Part shown: in pieces, positions 21,108-30,484 of the stretch
How the letters are laid out: each line of letters starts with the position of its first letter
Numbering within the stretch: position 1 is the stretch's first letter
Source of the DNA: Candidatus Fibrimonadaceae bacterium
GTDB taxonomy: Bacteria > Fibrobacterota > Fibrobacteria > Fibrobacterales > Fibrobacteraceae
DNA: 62,133 nucleotides
Assembly: GCA_031281345.1 (NCBI GenBank)
Contig: JAITFN010000062.1
Coordinates: forward strand, 1-62,133
Reading direction: 5' to 3'
Notes under the pieces: generated by a model
What the model was told of the DNA's origin: nothing
Database searches by the model: none
The model's input: only the letters and a program-made list of their open reading frames with translations
Position numbers and translations under genes: made by a program

Positions 21108-23021
21108 ATGGCAGATCCTAGATTGCACATTGGGCAAATTCTTTTACAAAAAAGACTGATAGACGAATATCAATTAGCCCACGCAATCAGGGAACAAAAA
21201 CGCACCGGTTTACACATAAGCAAAATCATAACGCGTCTTGGCTTTGTTAGCGAAGAGCAAATGACCCTTATACTCGGCGAACAATTGCAGCATAAGGAAC
21301 ACAAACGCATAGGCGAATTGCTTGTAGAAAAAAATTACATAACTACAGAACAGCGCGACAAAGCACTTGAAGAGCAAAAAAAAACGGGGCTGCGTCTTGG
21401 CAAAATGCTTATGCAGCTCGGTTTTATGACCGAAGAGCGCTTGATAGAAATACTTTCTGCACAGCTCGAAATTCCAACAGCAAATTTAAACGAAATATCC
21501 GTTTCACCAGAAGTCACGCATCTTTTGCCAGAGGATTTTTGCCGTTCATATAAAGTTGTGCCTCTTGCGGTTATGGGCAAAACCTTAACCCTTGCCATGC
21601 ACGACCCAAGCAACCAAAGAACCATTGACCACATAAGATTTAAAGTCCAAAAAGAAATAAATCCTGTGATGGCAAGTGAAAAAGACATTCAAGAAACGAT
21701 AAACAGAATTTACATGGGACACGCGAGCGGCGAGGCTATGAAAGAGCTTTCCAAGCTCAACGAATCCGAAGACCTGCAAACCGTAAACAAAGAAGAGGAG
21801 TCCAGTAATGAAGACCAACTATCAGACGAAGAAGGACAGCAAGTCGTTAAATTGGTTAGCTCCATTATCCAAGATGCCATTGCACGCAAAGCCTCTGATA
21901 TACATTTAGAACCCCAAGAAACTTTTTTAAAACTCCGCATTCGCATAGACGGCGATTTAAGCGTTATGCCGCCAATACCTGCTCGCTTAATGCCTCAAAT
22001 TTTGTCTAGGGTAAAACTTTTGTCTCGTATGGATATTGCAGAAAAACGTAAGCCCTTGGATGGTCGTTTCACCGTGCGTTTTCGCGGCAAGGAAGTAGAT
22101 TTGCGTGTTAGCTCTTTCCCAATCTCTCTACGCAAAAGAGGGGTGATGGAAAAAATAGTTATGCGTATATTAGACCCAAATTCGGGTCAAATAGAACTTG
22201 CCCAAATGGGTTTTAGAGAATCTGTGTTTAAAGAATTGGATTATACAATTCACTTGCCAAACGGAATTTTGCTTGTAACTGGCCCAACGGGTTCTGGTAA
22301 ATCAACAACCCTTTACGCTGCCATTCGCCGCATATTAGATAGCACCATAAACATAACCACTATGGAAGACCCTGTGGAAATGAACATAGAAGGAGTTAAT
22401 CAAGGGCAAATAAACAATGCCGCAGGTTTTACCTTTGCTTCTGGAATAAGGGCTATCCTCCGTCAAGATCCCGATGTTATTATGATAGGCGAAATGCGCG
22501 ATAAAGAAACGGCGAGTATGGCAATAGAAAGCGCCTTGACGGGTCATTTAGTGTTCAGCACCCTTCACACAAACGATGCAGCCGGCGCCTTCCCCCGTTT
22601 GCTAGAAATGGGGCTAGAACCCTTCCTTGTGGCAACTGCAATAAAAGGCGTTTTGGCTCAAAGACTTGTGCGCAGAATTTGCCCCAACTGCAAAGAAGAA
22701 GACCCTAACATAGACCCAGAGGTTAGAAAAGATTTACACATTCCTCCGCATATTAAATTCTACAGAGGCAAAGGCTGCAATAGGTGCGAGAACTCAGGTT
22801 ATAAAGGTCGTACCGGAATTTATGAATTTTTGGTTCCAAGCGAAGAAGTCCGCAACTTGGTTTTAAGGAGAGCGAGCGGTGACGAAATAAAAAGAGTGTG
22901 CATGACGCAAGGTATGAACACGCTGCGTATGGACGGTATGGAAAAAGCCTTAACTGGCGTAACTACCTTGGAACAGGTACTCAGTGCATCTGAAAAAGAC
23001 GAATTCAAGAAGTCGGTATAA
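21108..23021 (+). CDS. PilB/GspE-type secretion or pilus assembly ATPase
   Basis: 637 residues, about 70 longer than usual. Two MshEN-type N-terminal units sit in tandem (about 7-60 and 66-125), then the linker and the core: Walker A GPTGSGKST (392-400), the Asp box, Walker B with DPDVIMIGEMRD, the His box, and the zinc tetracysteine CPNC and CNRC near residues 525-565. MshEN domains bind cyclic-di-GMP in related ATPases. It drives pilin polymerisation or type II secretion at the inner membrane. It lies between two genes for exported proteins and 1 bp before the next start. Confidence 0.92.
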   Translation: MADPRLHIGQILLQKRLIDEYQLAHAIREQKRTGLHISKIITRLGFVSEEQMTLILGEQLQHKEHKRIGELLVEKNYITTEQRDKALEEQKKTGLRLGKMLMQLGFMTEERLIEILSAQLEIPTANLNEISVSPEVTHLLPEDFCRSYKVVPLAVMGKTLTLAMHDPSNQRTIDHIRFKVQKEINPVMASEKDIQETINRIYMGHASGEAMKELSKLNESEDLQTVNKEEESSNEDQLSDEEGQQVVKLVSSIIQDAIARKASDIHLEPQETFLKLRIRIDGDLSVMPPIPARLMPQILSRVKLLSRMDIAEKRKPLDGRFTVRFRGKEVDLRVSSFPISLRKRGVMEKIVMRILDPNSGQIELAQMGFRESVFKELDYTIHLPNGILLVTGPTGSGKSTTLYAAIRRILDSTINITTMEDPVEMNIEGVNQGQINNAAGFTFASGIRAILRQDPDVIMIGEMRDKETASMAIESALTGHLVFSTLHTNDAAGAFPRLLEMGLEPFLVATAIKGVLAQRLVRRICPNCKEEDPNIDPEVRKDLHIPPHIKFYRGKGCNRCENSGYKGRTGIYEFLVPSEEVRNLVLRRASGDEIKRVCMTQGMNTLRMDGMEKALTGVTTLEQVLSASEKDEFKKSV

Positions 23022-23022
23022 A

Positions 23023-25347
23023 ATGCAAGAATATAAGTCAGTATTTATATTTATACTTGTATTGCTTTTTGCTAACATTTATATTTTTGCAGCAGAAACA
23101 CTTGACATTCGCATTTTGAGGGTTGAGTTCAAAAAAGAAGAACCTAATAATTCCTTAACCACAGGAGACGGAACATTTGCAAATGATAATGAGGAGCGTT
23201 GGAAGAGCCATATAAAATTTGCAGAGAATTATTTTAAAAAGGCAAGCGATAACAAGGTTTCAATAAATGCAGAAGTTTATCCTAAAAGCAAAGAACCCTA
23301 CAAACTATCTAAACACATAATAGACTACAACCGAAGCCGCAAAAAAGGAGAAAAACTAGCAGAGTTCGATTCTTCAAGAGCAGTGGATTATGCTAGTTTT
23401 GTGAATGATGTTTTAAAACTCGCAAAAGAAGACCCTGCAAACCCACTTTCCCCTTCCAAAGAAAGGTCTATTTTGATAGTCCACGCGGGAGCTTCGCGTC
23501 TTGTTGATGGCGGAACCTTGGGCAGCCGCGGTGCAAACACCCCGGGCGATTTTATAGATGCTTATGTCGATACATCTTGGGGCGATTTTTGGCGAGGGTT
23601 TAAGGTTCAAGACGGAGACACAATAACCTCTGTGATGGTGGTTAGCGAAACCGCTTCCCAAGACGGTTTGTATTGGGGCATTAACGGAACAATAACAAGC
23701 CAAATAGGACGCGAACTTGGGCTCCCCTATTCTTACGATGTTGTGAAAGGCTTTTCAAGACTTGGATATTTTGACGGAATGGATTTTGCAGGCAGCAATG
23801 CTGGAAATGGATTTTTCCCCAGCCTGCCAAGCGCGTGGATGAGAGCATACAAAGGGTGGTCAGTGCCAAAGGAAATCAATAAAAAAGAGAGCGTTGAAAT
23901 TTGCGCCGCAGGTTATGACAAATGTGGCACTACCCCGCAAATAGTGAAAATCCCAATAAACAACAACGAATATATTTTGTTGGAAAACAGGCAAAGAACA
24001 TATAGAGACGATGGGAAAATTTCATTAAAAATGGAAGGGGGGAAATCCGTTGAAATATCGGTTGATAGCCTGAATTCTCTTTTTAAAAGCAGCGAGCCAG
24101 ATGTGATAGAATCCATAGAAGAAGCAGATGCTGCCTTGCCCGCAAGCGGCATAGTTGCTTGGCACGTGAATAAATGGTATATAGATAGCATTCTCTCTTA
24201 TGGTGCAATAAATGCTTGGAACGGCGACACCTTCAAAGACCACCAGTTTGGCATATCTTTAATTGAAGCAGATGGAATTTTGGGACTTGGCAAGGAATTC
24301 AAGAACGGCGGAGAGAGCGTTTTTTATTTCGGTTCCGGTAGTGATTTAATTCCGCATAAAAGAAAAAAACAATCCGATACCACATTCTCAATAAACCCTT
24401 CTGGGTATGCAAACACAGCCTCTACCTTTGGCGGATATTCCGGCATAAAAATAACGGCAAAAGTACCAAGCGGTGGAGTGCCAGAAAGAACTTTTAATAT
24501 GTTCACAAGCGATAGCGTTATAAATTGGAGAGCATTGAAAATTCCAGTTGAAGTGGAATGGGTTGGAAAATATGCAAAAGCAATTTCAAAAGACGAATGG
24601 CCATACACCCCCACAGATGAAGACTTTGCAAAATCAAAAGCAACTGATTTCAAACGCATACCCATAAATAGCGATTCCATGTATTTAGGGAACAATAAGC
24701 TTTATATAGTTGATTCTAACGGAGTTCCCCTGCCGAATTTTCCAGCAACACTCTCCAATGGCGAGCCTTTTTCTTATTTTCATTCAAAGCCAATTCCAAT
24801 TGCTTTAACCGGAAAAGAAGATTCTCTTTACATTTTGATTCCCACAAACACAGGTTTAATTTTAGCGGTAAATAGCAAAGGCCGCTTACTCAGCGAGGGA
24901 TTCCCTCTTACCGCGGGGACTTTTGAATACGATAAACCAGATACCCTGCTCCTTTACCTTCACAACGACAATTATCTATTTGCCAAACACAGAGGCTCTA
25001 TAAGTGCTTTTTATTTGCCCGAAGCGAAGAAATACAAGCCAAAACAAAAAGCAGCACCGAATGAAGATAAAATAGAGGAATTTTTTGTGTTCCCAAACCC
25101 TGTGAGGGGAGGCAAGGCAACTGCGAGATTCAGAATCTTAAACCCTGCTACCAGTGCCTCTTTGGATATTTTTGACATAACCAGCCATAAGGTATTTAGC
25201 AAGAGCATTTCAAGCGTAAATCTTAGCAACGAAGAGGCCCTAGATTTCTCAAATCTGGGCAGTGACGTTTACAGCGCAAGGCTAACCGTCACATTTAAAA
25301 GCGGCAAAAAAAAGGAAAAATGGTTCAGAATAGGGGTTATTAAGTAG
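23023..25347 (+). CDS. M6-like peptidase homologue, catalytically dead, with sorting-type C-terminus
   Basis: 774 residues, signal peptide 1-23. The middle matches the M6 (immune inhibitor A) layout: SQIGRELGLPYSYD (226-239) aligns with the usual HEFGHxLGLPDLYD, then LGYFDGMDFAGS and PSAWMRAYKGW. The zinc motif HExxH is thus SQIGR at 226-230, with both His and the Glu gone. The last 85 or so residues (FVFPNPVRGGKATARF to FRIGVIK) resemble Por-secretion/type A sorting domains. It starts 1 bp after the PilB gene; ATG 23023 is chosen because its signal peptide begins there. Likely a binding or structural surface protein. Confidence 0.75.
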   Translation: MQEYKSVFIFILVLLFANIYIFAAETLDIRILRVEFKKEEPNNSLTTGDGTFANDNEERWKSHIKFAENYFKKASDNKVSINAEVYPKSKEPYKLSKHIIDYNRSRKKGEKLAEFDSSRAVDYASFVNDVLKLAKEDPANPLSPSKERSILIVHAGASRLVDGGTLGSRGANTPGDFIDAYVDTSWGDFWRGFKVQDGDTITSVMVVSETASQDGLYWGINGTITSQIGRELGLPYSYDVVKGFSRLGYFDGMDFAGSNAGNGFFPSLPSAWMRAYKGWSVPKEINKKESVEICAAGYDKCGTTPQIVKIPINNNEYILLENRQRTYRDDGKISLKMEGGKSVEISVDSLNSLFKSSEPDVIESIEEADAALPASGIVAWHVNKWYIDSILSYGAINAWNGDTFKDHQFGISLIEADGILGLGKEFKNGGESVFYFGSGSDLIPHKRKKQSDTTFSINPSGYANTASTFGGYSGIKITAKVPSGGVPERTFNMFTSDSVINWRALKIPVEVEWVGKYAKAISKDEWPYTPTDEDFAKSKATDFKRIPINSDSMYLGNNKLYIVDSNGVPLPNFPATLSNGEPFSYFHSKPIPIALTGKEDSLYILIPTNTGLILAVNSKGRLLSEGFPLTAGTFEYDKPDTLLLYLHNDNYLFAKHRGSISAFYLPEAKKYKPKQKAAPNEDKIEEFFVFPNPVRGGKATARFRILNPATSASLDIFDITSHKVFSKSISSVNLSNEEALDFSNLGSDVYSARLTVTFKSGKKKEKWFRIGVIK

Positions 25348-25377
25348 TTTTTTTACTCCATTCAAGGGGGGATTTAC

Positions 25378-25383
25378 TATATT
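25378..25383 (+). promoter_or_regulatory. -10 box for V-ATPase I/K
   Basis: GATTTAC precedes TATATT, which ends 9 nt before the ATG at 25393 with no ribosome site in the gap. Confidence 0.55.
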
Positions 25384-25392
25384 CTACCCTAT

Positions 25393-27180
25393 ATGATAAC
25401 TACAATGAGCAGAATTGTGGTTGCTGCCACAGATGCAAGCAAAGAAAAAACTCTAAACAGCCTTAGAGAATGGGGCTTGTTGCACGTTTTGCCCCTGCAA
25501 ACCCCAGAAAGCGATAAGGTAGCGGCGGCCAAAACTGCTTTTGCAAGCGCACAAAAAGTTTTTGAAGCCATTTCTTCTAAAACAAGCAATACACCCGAAA
25601 ACGCAATAGAAGATAGCAACTTGCTCGCTCAAATAAATGGAGTGATGCAAAGCAAAAAAGAAGCACAAGAAGCCTTAGCTCTAAGCTCTGCTGAATTAAA
25701 AAGGGTTGAAGCCTTTGGCGAATTTGAGCCTCACGGAGTGAGAAAACTCCTAAAACGCGGTATAAACATAAAACTTTACAGCGCAGAAGAAAAAGCATTC
25801 AAAGGTGCAGGTAACGATATTGTTATTAAAGAATTCAAAAGAGCAAACGGTGTGGTATTCTTCGCAGCCATAAGCCAAAAACAAATAGATTTGCCTTATA
25901 CCGAAATATCCCTGCCCCCAAAACCCGTAAAAGAACTAAAACAAGACATTGAAAACGCAAACAGAACCATTGAAGAATGTGAAAAAAAATTAACCGCATA
26001 CTCAAGCAAGAAAAAGAAAATAGGAGAGCTTGTGGTAGAGGCTTCTGATGAACTTGCCTTTACATCTGCGGAAGCTGGAATGCGCTCAGAAATAGGAGTT
26101 TGCTTTATTCAGGGCTACTGCCCAAAAGAAAAGCTGGCATCTCTAAAAGAACTCGCTGCAAAAAACGGCTGGGGATTTTCCGCTACGGAGCCAACAGAAG
26201 AAGAAGCCGTTCCCACCCTCTTAAAGCACAAAAAATTGGTTAAGCCAATAGATGCTCTTTACAGCGTTATAGGTATAAATCCAGGCTACCGAGAAATAGA
26301 TGTTAGCGCAGTGTTCCTGTGTTTCTTTAGCATTTTCTTTGCAATGATTGTGGGCGACACTGTTTATGGCTTATTGTTTGCCGCAATAACTTTCTTCGCT
26401 TCAAAAAAGTTTAAAAATGCCCCACGTTATCCCTTTCAGTTCCTCTATTTGATGAGCGGTTGCACAGTGATTTGGGGCTTTTTGAATGCGAGCTATTTGG
26501 GGCTAAACACAGAAGGCGATGTTATGGTGGTTCCTGCTGTTCTAGACATACTCAGAGCATCTTGGGCTCCCCAAGGCTTAAAAGATTTTGCAGCTTGGAT
26601 TCGCGATGCAGAGAACACTAAATTTCTCTGTTTTACTTTGGCAGTTATTCATTTAACCATAGCTCACGTGTGGAATGCCTTTGCCCACAGAGACGACAAA
26701 GGAGCCGTAATCACGCAAATAGGCTGGCTTTGCACAACTTGGATGATGTTCTTTTTGGCTCGCAATATGGTGCTTGGGCACGTTTTTCCGCAAAACGTTC
26801 TTTATTTAGGCATTGGCGGAGCCGTGCTTATCATAATCGGTTCTGCCATAAAAGCCGAGTGGTTCAGTATTGGGATGCTACCTTTGAATTTGGTCAGCAA
26901 CCTTGTAGATGTAATAAGCTATATCCGTCTGTTTGCGGTTGGAATGGCAGGCTACAGCGTGGCAAATGCCTTTAACGGAATGGTTGCTCCTCTGTTTGGT
27001 TCCATTCCGGGAACTGCCTGCGCAGCTTTGATTCTTTTATTAGTTCACGCTTTGAATATAGCGCTTGCGGTTATGGGCGTGGCGGTTCACGCGGTGCGCT
27101 TGAATACTTTGGAATTTTCAAATAATGTGGGTATAGAATGGAGTGGAAATCCTTATACACCTTTCAGAAAAAACGTTTAA
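25393..27180 (+). CDS. ntpI: V/A-type ATPase subunit I (stator a subunit)
   Basis: 595 residues. The N-terminal cytoplasmic half (1-285) is rich in coiled coil; the C-terminal half has about seven membrane helices, including NLVSNLVDVISYIRLFAVG, where the Arg (about residue 515) is the conserved half-channel arginine, and a late helix HALNIALAVMGVAVHAVRLNTLEF. It forms the ion channel next to the K ring. Only K follows; the catalytic subunits are absent here. The start codon lies 9 nt after a TATATT box, consistent with a leaderless message. Confidence 0.9.
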   Translation: MITTMSRIVVAATDASKEKTLNSLREWGLLHVLPLQTPESDKVAAAKTAFASAQKVFEAISSKTSNTPENAIEDSNLLAQINGVMQSKKEAQEALALSSAELKRVEAFGEFEPHGVRKLLKRGINIKLYSAEEKAFKGAGNDIVIKEFKRANGVVFFAAISQKQIDLPYTEISLPPKPVKELKQDIENANRTIEECEKKLTAYSSKKKKIGELVVEASDELAFTSAEAGMRSEIGVCFIQGYCPKEKLASLKELAAKNGWGFSATEPTEEEAVPTLLKHKKLVKPIDALYSVIGINPGYREIDVSAVFLCFFSIFFAMIVGDTVYGLLFAAITFFASKKFKNAPRYPFQFLYLMSGCTVIWGFLNASYLGLNTEGDVMVVPAVLDILRASWAPQGLKDFAAWIRDAENTKFLCFTLAVIHLTIAHVWNAFAHRDDKGAVITQIGWLCTTWMMFFLARNMVLGHVFPQNVLYLGIGGAVLIIIGSAIKAEWFSIGMLPLNLVSNLVDVISYIRLFAVGMAGYSVANAFNGMVAPLFGSIPGTACAALILLLVHALNIALAVMGVAVHAVRLNTLEFSNNVGIEWSGNPYTPFRKNV

Positions 27181-27201
27181 CCTTTCAACAAAGAGGATGC
27201 A

Positions 27202-27666
27202 ATGGAAATACAAACAATGAAAACGCTTGGTGAAATGGGTGCAACTGCAGCTCTTGGCGTATCTGCCATAGGTTCTGCTATTGGCATTGGCTTGGCTGGT
27301 TCTGCCGCTGTTGGCGCGTGGAAAAAGGCTTATGCTCAGGGCAAAAACGCTCTTTTCACTTTGCTGGTATTTGTGGGCGCGCCTATGTCGCAAACCATTT
27401 ACGGCATGATAATGCTGATTTTCATAAATGGCGCAGTACAGAATAACCCAGAAAACTGGGCTGCCTATTTAGGCGCAGGCATTTTTGGCGGTCTTGGCAT
27501 GGGAGCTTCTGCCTGGTTTCAGGGCAAAGCAGGTGCAGCTGCAGCAGATGCTCTAAGCGAAACAGGCAAAGGCTTTGCGAACTACCTCATGGTGCTTGGC
27601 GTTGTGGAAACAATATCCTTGTTTGTGCTGGTATTCACGCAAATGGCATTTGTGAGCGTTAAATAA
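27202..27666 (+). CDS. ntpK: V/A-type ATPase rotor subunit K
   Basis: 154 residues, two helical hairpins (four membrane helices). The ion-binding Glu is E136 (VVETISLF). S63-Q64 in helix 2 (APMSQTIYG) and Q107 in helix 3 (WFQGKAG) line up with T64, Q65 and Q110 of the Enterococcus hirae NtpK sodium site, whose Glu is E139. This suggests a sodium-binding rotor. GAGG precedes the ATG. It is co-transcribed with subunit I and followed by ribD. Confidence 0.9.
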   Translation: MEIQTMKTLGEMGATAALGVSAIGSAIGIGLAGSAAVGAWKKAYAQGKNALFTLLVFVGAPMSQTIYGMIMLIFINGAVQNNPENWAAYLGAGIFGGLGMGASAWFQGKAGAAAADALSETGKGFANYLMVLGVVETISLFVLVFTQMAFVSVK

Positions 27667-27674
27667 TAGCTCAT

Positions 27675-28640
27675 TTGCTCCGTGCTCTAGAACTCGCTAC
27701 TTATGCGATAAAAGGTTGCCGCCCTAATCCGGCGGTAGGGGCAATTATTGTGAAAAATGGAGAGGTAGTTGGAGAGGGCTACACTCAAGAGCCGGGCAAT
27801 GCACACGCAGAAATAGTCGCTTTAAAAAACGCAGGCGAAAATGCAAAAGACGCAGATTTATACGTAACTTTGGAACCCTGTTGCCACTATGGGCGCACAC
27901 CACCTTGCACAGATAAAATAATAAGCGCAGGCATAAAAAAAGTTTTCTACGGCTTTTTAGACCCAAATCCAGAAGTTGCTGGAAAAGGCATAGAAAAATT
28001 GCAAGAGGCAGGAATTGAAACCGTAAAAGAAAATTTAAATGGGCTTGTGGATAATTTTTATGAATCTTATTTTTGGTTTGTGAAAAACAAAACTCCTTTT
28101 GTAACTCTAAAAATAGCACAAACTATGGATGGTTTTATTGCAAACTCCGACAAAAGCCCTTTAAAAATCACAGGCGAAAAATCAAGAGCGGAGCTTCACA
28201 GGCTGCGGAGTTTTTGCGATGCAGTTGTAATTGGCGGCGGAACATTTCGCTCTGATAATCCGCAATTAACTGTTAGAGATGTAAAGGGAGCAAATCCGCA
28301 AAAATTTATTTTCAGTAAAAGCAATTTTAACGGCGATACTTTTAAAGAGAATTGGAATTCAATGATGCAAAATTTCACAGAAAAAGGAATGCACCATATT
28401 TTGGTAGAAGCAGGTGAGAGCCTTGCCGAAAATCTGTTCTCAATTCCAAACTCCTTTCAAAAATTTTTGCTCTGGACATCACCGATGAGGCTCGGAAAGG
28501 GGCTAACATACCCCGCATATCATTTTCCAAAAAATTATGAGTTGAAAAGAAGTTATATGCAAGATAGTGATTTTTGTTGTGAGTTTAAACTAATACCTCT
28601 CCCCCATCCACATTCTTCCAGTCATCAAAAGACTCAATAA
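27675..28640 (+). CDS. ribD: Bifunctional riboflavin deaminase/reductase RibD
   Basis: 321 residues. The N-terminal cytidine-deaminase-like zinc domain has HAEIVAL and PCCHYGRTPPC; the C-terminal reductase domain has LKIAQTMDGFIA, SDNPQLTVR and the HHILVEAGESLAENLF segment. It performs the second and third steps of riboflavin synthesis. The start is uncommon: TTG at 27675 is the only usual initiator after the in-frame stop at 27660, so the N-terminus is slightly short. It lies 8 bp after the V-ATPase K gene, and its 3' end overlaps convergent purB by 56 bp. Confidence 0.9.
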   Translation: MLRALELATYAIKGCRPNPAVGAIIVKNGEVVGEGYTQEPGNAHAEIVALKNAGENAKDADLYVTLEPCCHYGRTPPCTDKIISAGIKKVFYGFLDPNPEVAGKGIEKLQEAGIETVKENLNGLVDNFYESYFWFVKNKTPFVTLKIAQTMDGFIANSDKSPLKITGEKSRAELHRLRSFCDAVVIGGGTFRSDNPQLTVRDVKGANPQKFIFSKSNFNGDTFKENWNSMMQNFTEKGMHHILVEAGESLAENLFSIPNSFQKFLLWTSPMRLGKGLTYPAYHFPKNYELKRSYMQDSDFCCEFKLIPLPHPHSSSHQKTQ

Positions 28641-30030
28641 GAGGTTTCACCTCCAAATTCACAAATTCCTCGGTTTGCTCCGGTGCCCTGCCTATAAATT
28701 TTTTCAAATCCAAAATGCGTTCCAAATCGCTTTTTTCAAGGGCAAATTTTTCGCTGGATAATATGCGCTCCAACAAATCGTTGTCTTTGCCTTCTTCTTT
28801 AACCTTGTATGCAGCTTGTTGCGAGAGTTCTCTAATTTCTTCGTGCAAAATTTGGCGGTCTCCACCTTTTTTCACCGCTTCCATTAAAATGTTTTCGGTT
28901 GCCATAAATGGCAATTCCTCATTTATGTGCCTTTCTATAATTTTTGAATGAACAACAATTCCCTTTGCCACGTTCTCTGCCAATATGAGCATTGCATCGC
29001 TTGCCAAAAATGCTTCGGGAATGGCAAGCCTTTTGTTTGCACTATCGTCTAAGGTGCGCTCAAACCATTGGGTGCTTTGGGTGAATGCCGTGCTTTGAGG
29101 CAAAGCGATTACAAAACGGGCAAGCGAACATATACGCTCGCTGCGCATCGGGTTTCTTTTGTACGCCATTGCAGAGGAACCAATTTGGTCTTTTTCAAAG
29201 GGTTCTTCCATTTCTTTAAGCCCCTGCATTATGCGCAGGTCTGTTGCGAATTTGCTGAGGCTTGTTGAAAGAGAAGCAAGAGCGTTGTTCACAATGTAAT
29301 CCCATTTGCGGGTATATGTTTGCCCTGTTATTGAAAGAACTTTTTTAAAACCCGCTTTTTTGCTAACGTAAGCATCCAATTTTTTAATCTTTTCGTGGTC
29401 GCCTTCAAACAATTCCATAAAGCTGGCTTGGGTTCCGGTTGTTCCCTTAACACCCCTGAATGGCAAAATTTCTATTAAATGATTTATTTCTTCTAAGTCA
29501 ATTAGCAAATCTTGAACCCAAAGCGTGGCTCTTTTTCCAACGGTTGTTAGCTGTGCTGCCTGAAAATGCGTGCGACCCAAAATAGGCATATCTTTATATT
29601 CCAATGCAAAATACGAGAGATTGTCTATTACTCTGCACAAACGGCGGCGAATGAAAATCAAACCCTGTTGCATTTGAATTAAATCTGTGTTGTCGCCAAC
29701 ATAAGCACTTGTCGCACCGAGGTGTATTATTCCCTTTGCCTTTGGAGCCTGCAAGCCAAAAGCGTGTACGTGCGCCATAACATCGTGGCGGCGGCGTTTT
29801 TCCTCTTGGGCGGCATCTTCCCAATTTATATTGCTTTCGTAAATTTTTAGTTCTGATATTTGTTCTTCGGTTATTGGAAGCCCAAGTTCTCGCTCGCCCT
29901 CGGCAAGCCAAATCCAAAGCCTGCGCCAAGTTTGATGCTTGAACTGCGGGCTAAATAAATGCAACATTTCATTTGAAGAATATCTGGAAAGCAAAGGGCT
30001 TTCATAAGTGTTTTTTTGCATATCACTCAT
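28585..30030 (-). CDS. purB: Adenylosuccinate lyase
   Basis: 481 residues. The fumarase/aspartase-superfamily signature is clear at QIGSSAMAYKRNPMRSE, and GRTHFQAAQLTTVGKR is the second conserved block. It acts twice in purine synthesis, releasing fumarate. Two ATGs (30030 and 30021) sit at the purE stop; either gives a coupled start. It is last in a ferredoxin-purE-purB operon and overlaps ribD tail to tail. Confidence 0.95.
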   Translation of the reverse strand: MSDMQKNTYESPLLSRYSSNEMLHLFSPQFKHQTWRRLWIWLAEGERELGLPITEEQISELKIYESNINWEDAAQEEKRRRHDVMAHVHAFGLQAPKAKGIIHLGATSAYVGDNTDLIQMQQGLIFIRRRLCRVIDNLSYFALEYKDMPILGRTHFQAAQLTTVGKRATLWVQDLLIDLEEINHLIEILPFRGVKGTTGTQASFMELFEGDHEKIKKLDAYVSKKAGFKKVLSITGQTYTRKWDYIVNNALASLSTSLSKFATDLRIMQGLKEMEEPFEKDQIGSSAMAYKRNPMRSERICSLARFVIALPQSTAFTQSTQWFERTLDDSANKRLAIPEAFLASDAMLILAENVAKGIVVHSKIIERHINEELPFMATENILMEAVKKGGDRQILHEEIRELSQQAAYKVKEEGKDNDLLERILSSEKFALEKSDLERILDLKKFIGRAPEQTEEFVNLEVKPLIESFDDWKNVDGGEVLV

Positions 30031-30475
30031 CGCCCAAGCTTTTCCTGTATGCCTGCAATTTTTCTCTTACTTCGGCTTGAGAAATGGAGAGAATGGAGGC
30101 TGCCAGATATGCCGCATTTTTGCCATTGTTTATGCCAACAGCAGCCACAGGTATTCCTGGCGGCATTTGAGCCACCGAGTAAAGTGCATCTGCACCACCA
30201 AGATACCCACCATCGCAGGGAACTCCAATTACAGGAAGCGTTGAGTGAGCAGCCAAGCAGCCAGGCAAGGCAGCAGAGAGACCAGCAACGCCTATCAGCA
30301 CTGCCAAGCCTCTACCCTGAGCTTCTTTTGAATAACGAGCAACCTTGTTAGGAGTTCTATGGGCAGAGAGAACAGAATATTCCCAAGCAATTCCCATTTC
30401 GTCCAAAACCGAGGTTATTTTATCCACAATAGGCTTATCCGATGCAGAGCCGCTAACTATGCCTACCAATGCCAT
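30023..30475 (-). CDS. purE: Phosphoribosylaminoimidazole carboxylase/mutase PurE
   Basis: 150 residues. GSASDKP at the N-terminus, SAHRTPNKV, and the VAGLSAALPGCLAAHSTLPVIGVP block identify PurE, which forms CAIR in purine synthesis. The central block reads AGLSAALPG rather than the AGGAAHLPG usual in class I enzymes, so substrate class (N5-CAIR mutase or AIR carboxylase) is not settled by sequence. It overlaps purB. Confidence 0.93.
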   Translation of the reverse strand: MALVGIVSGSASDKPIVDKITSVLDEMGIAWEYSVLSAHRTPNKVARYSKEAQGRGLAVLIGVAGLSAALPGCLAAHSTLPVIGVPCDGGYLGGADALYSVAQMPPGIPVAAVGINNGKNAAYLAASILSISQAEVREKLQAYRKSLGDE

Positions 30476-30484
30476 AAAAGATGC

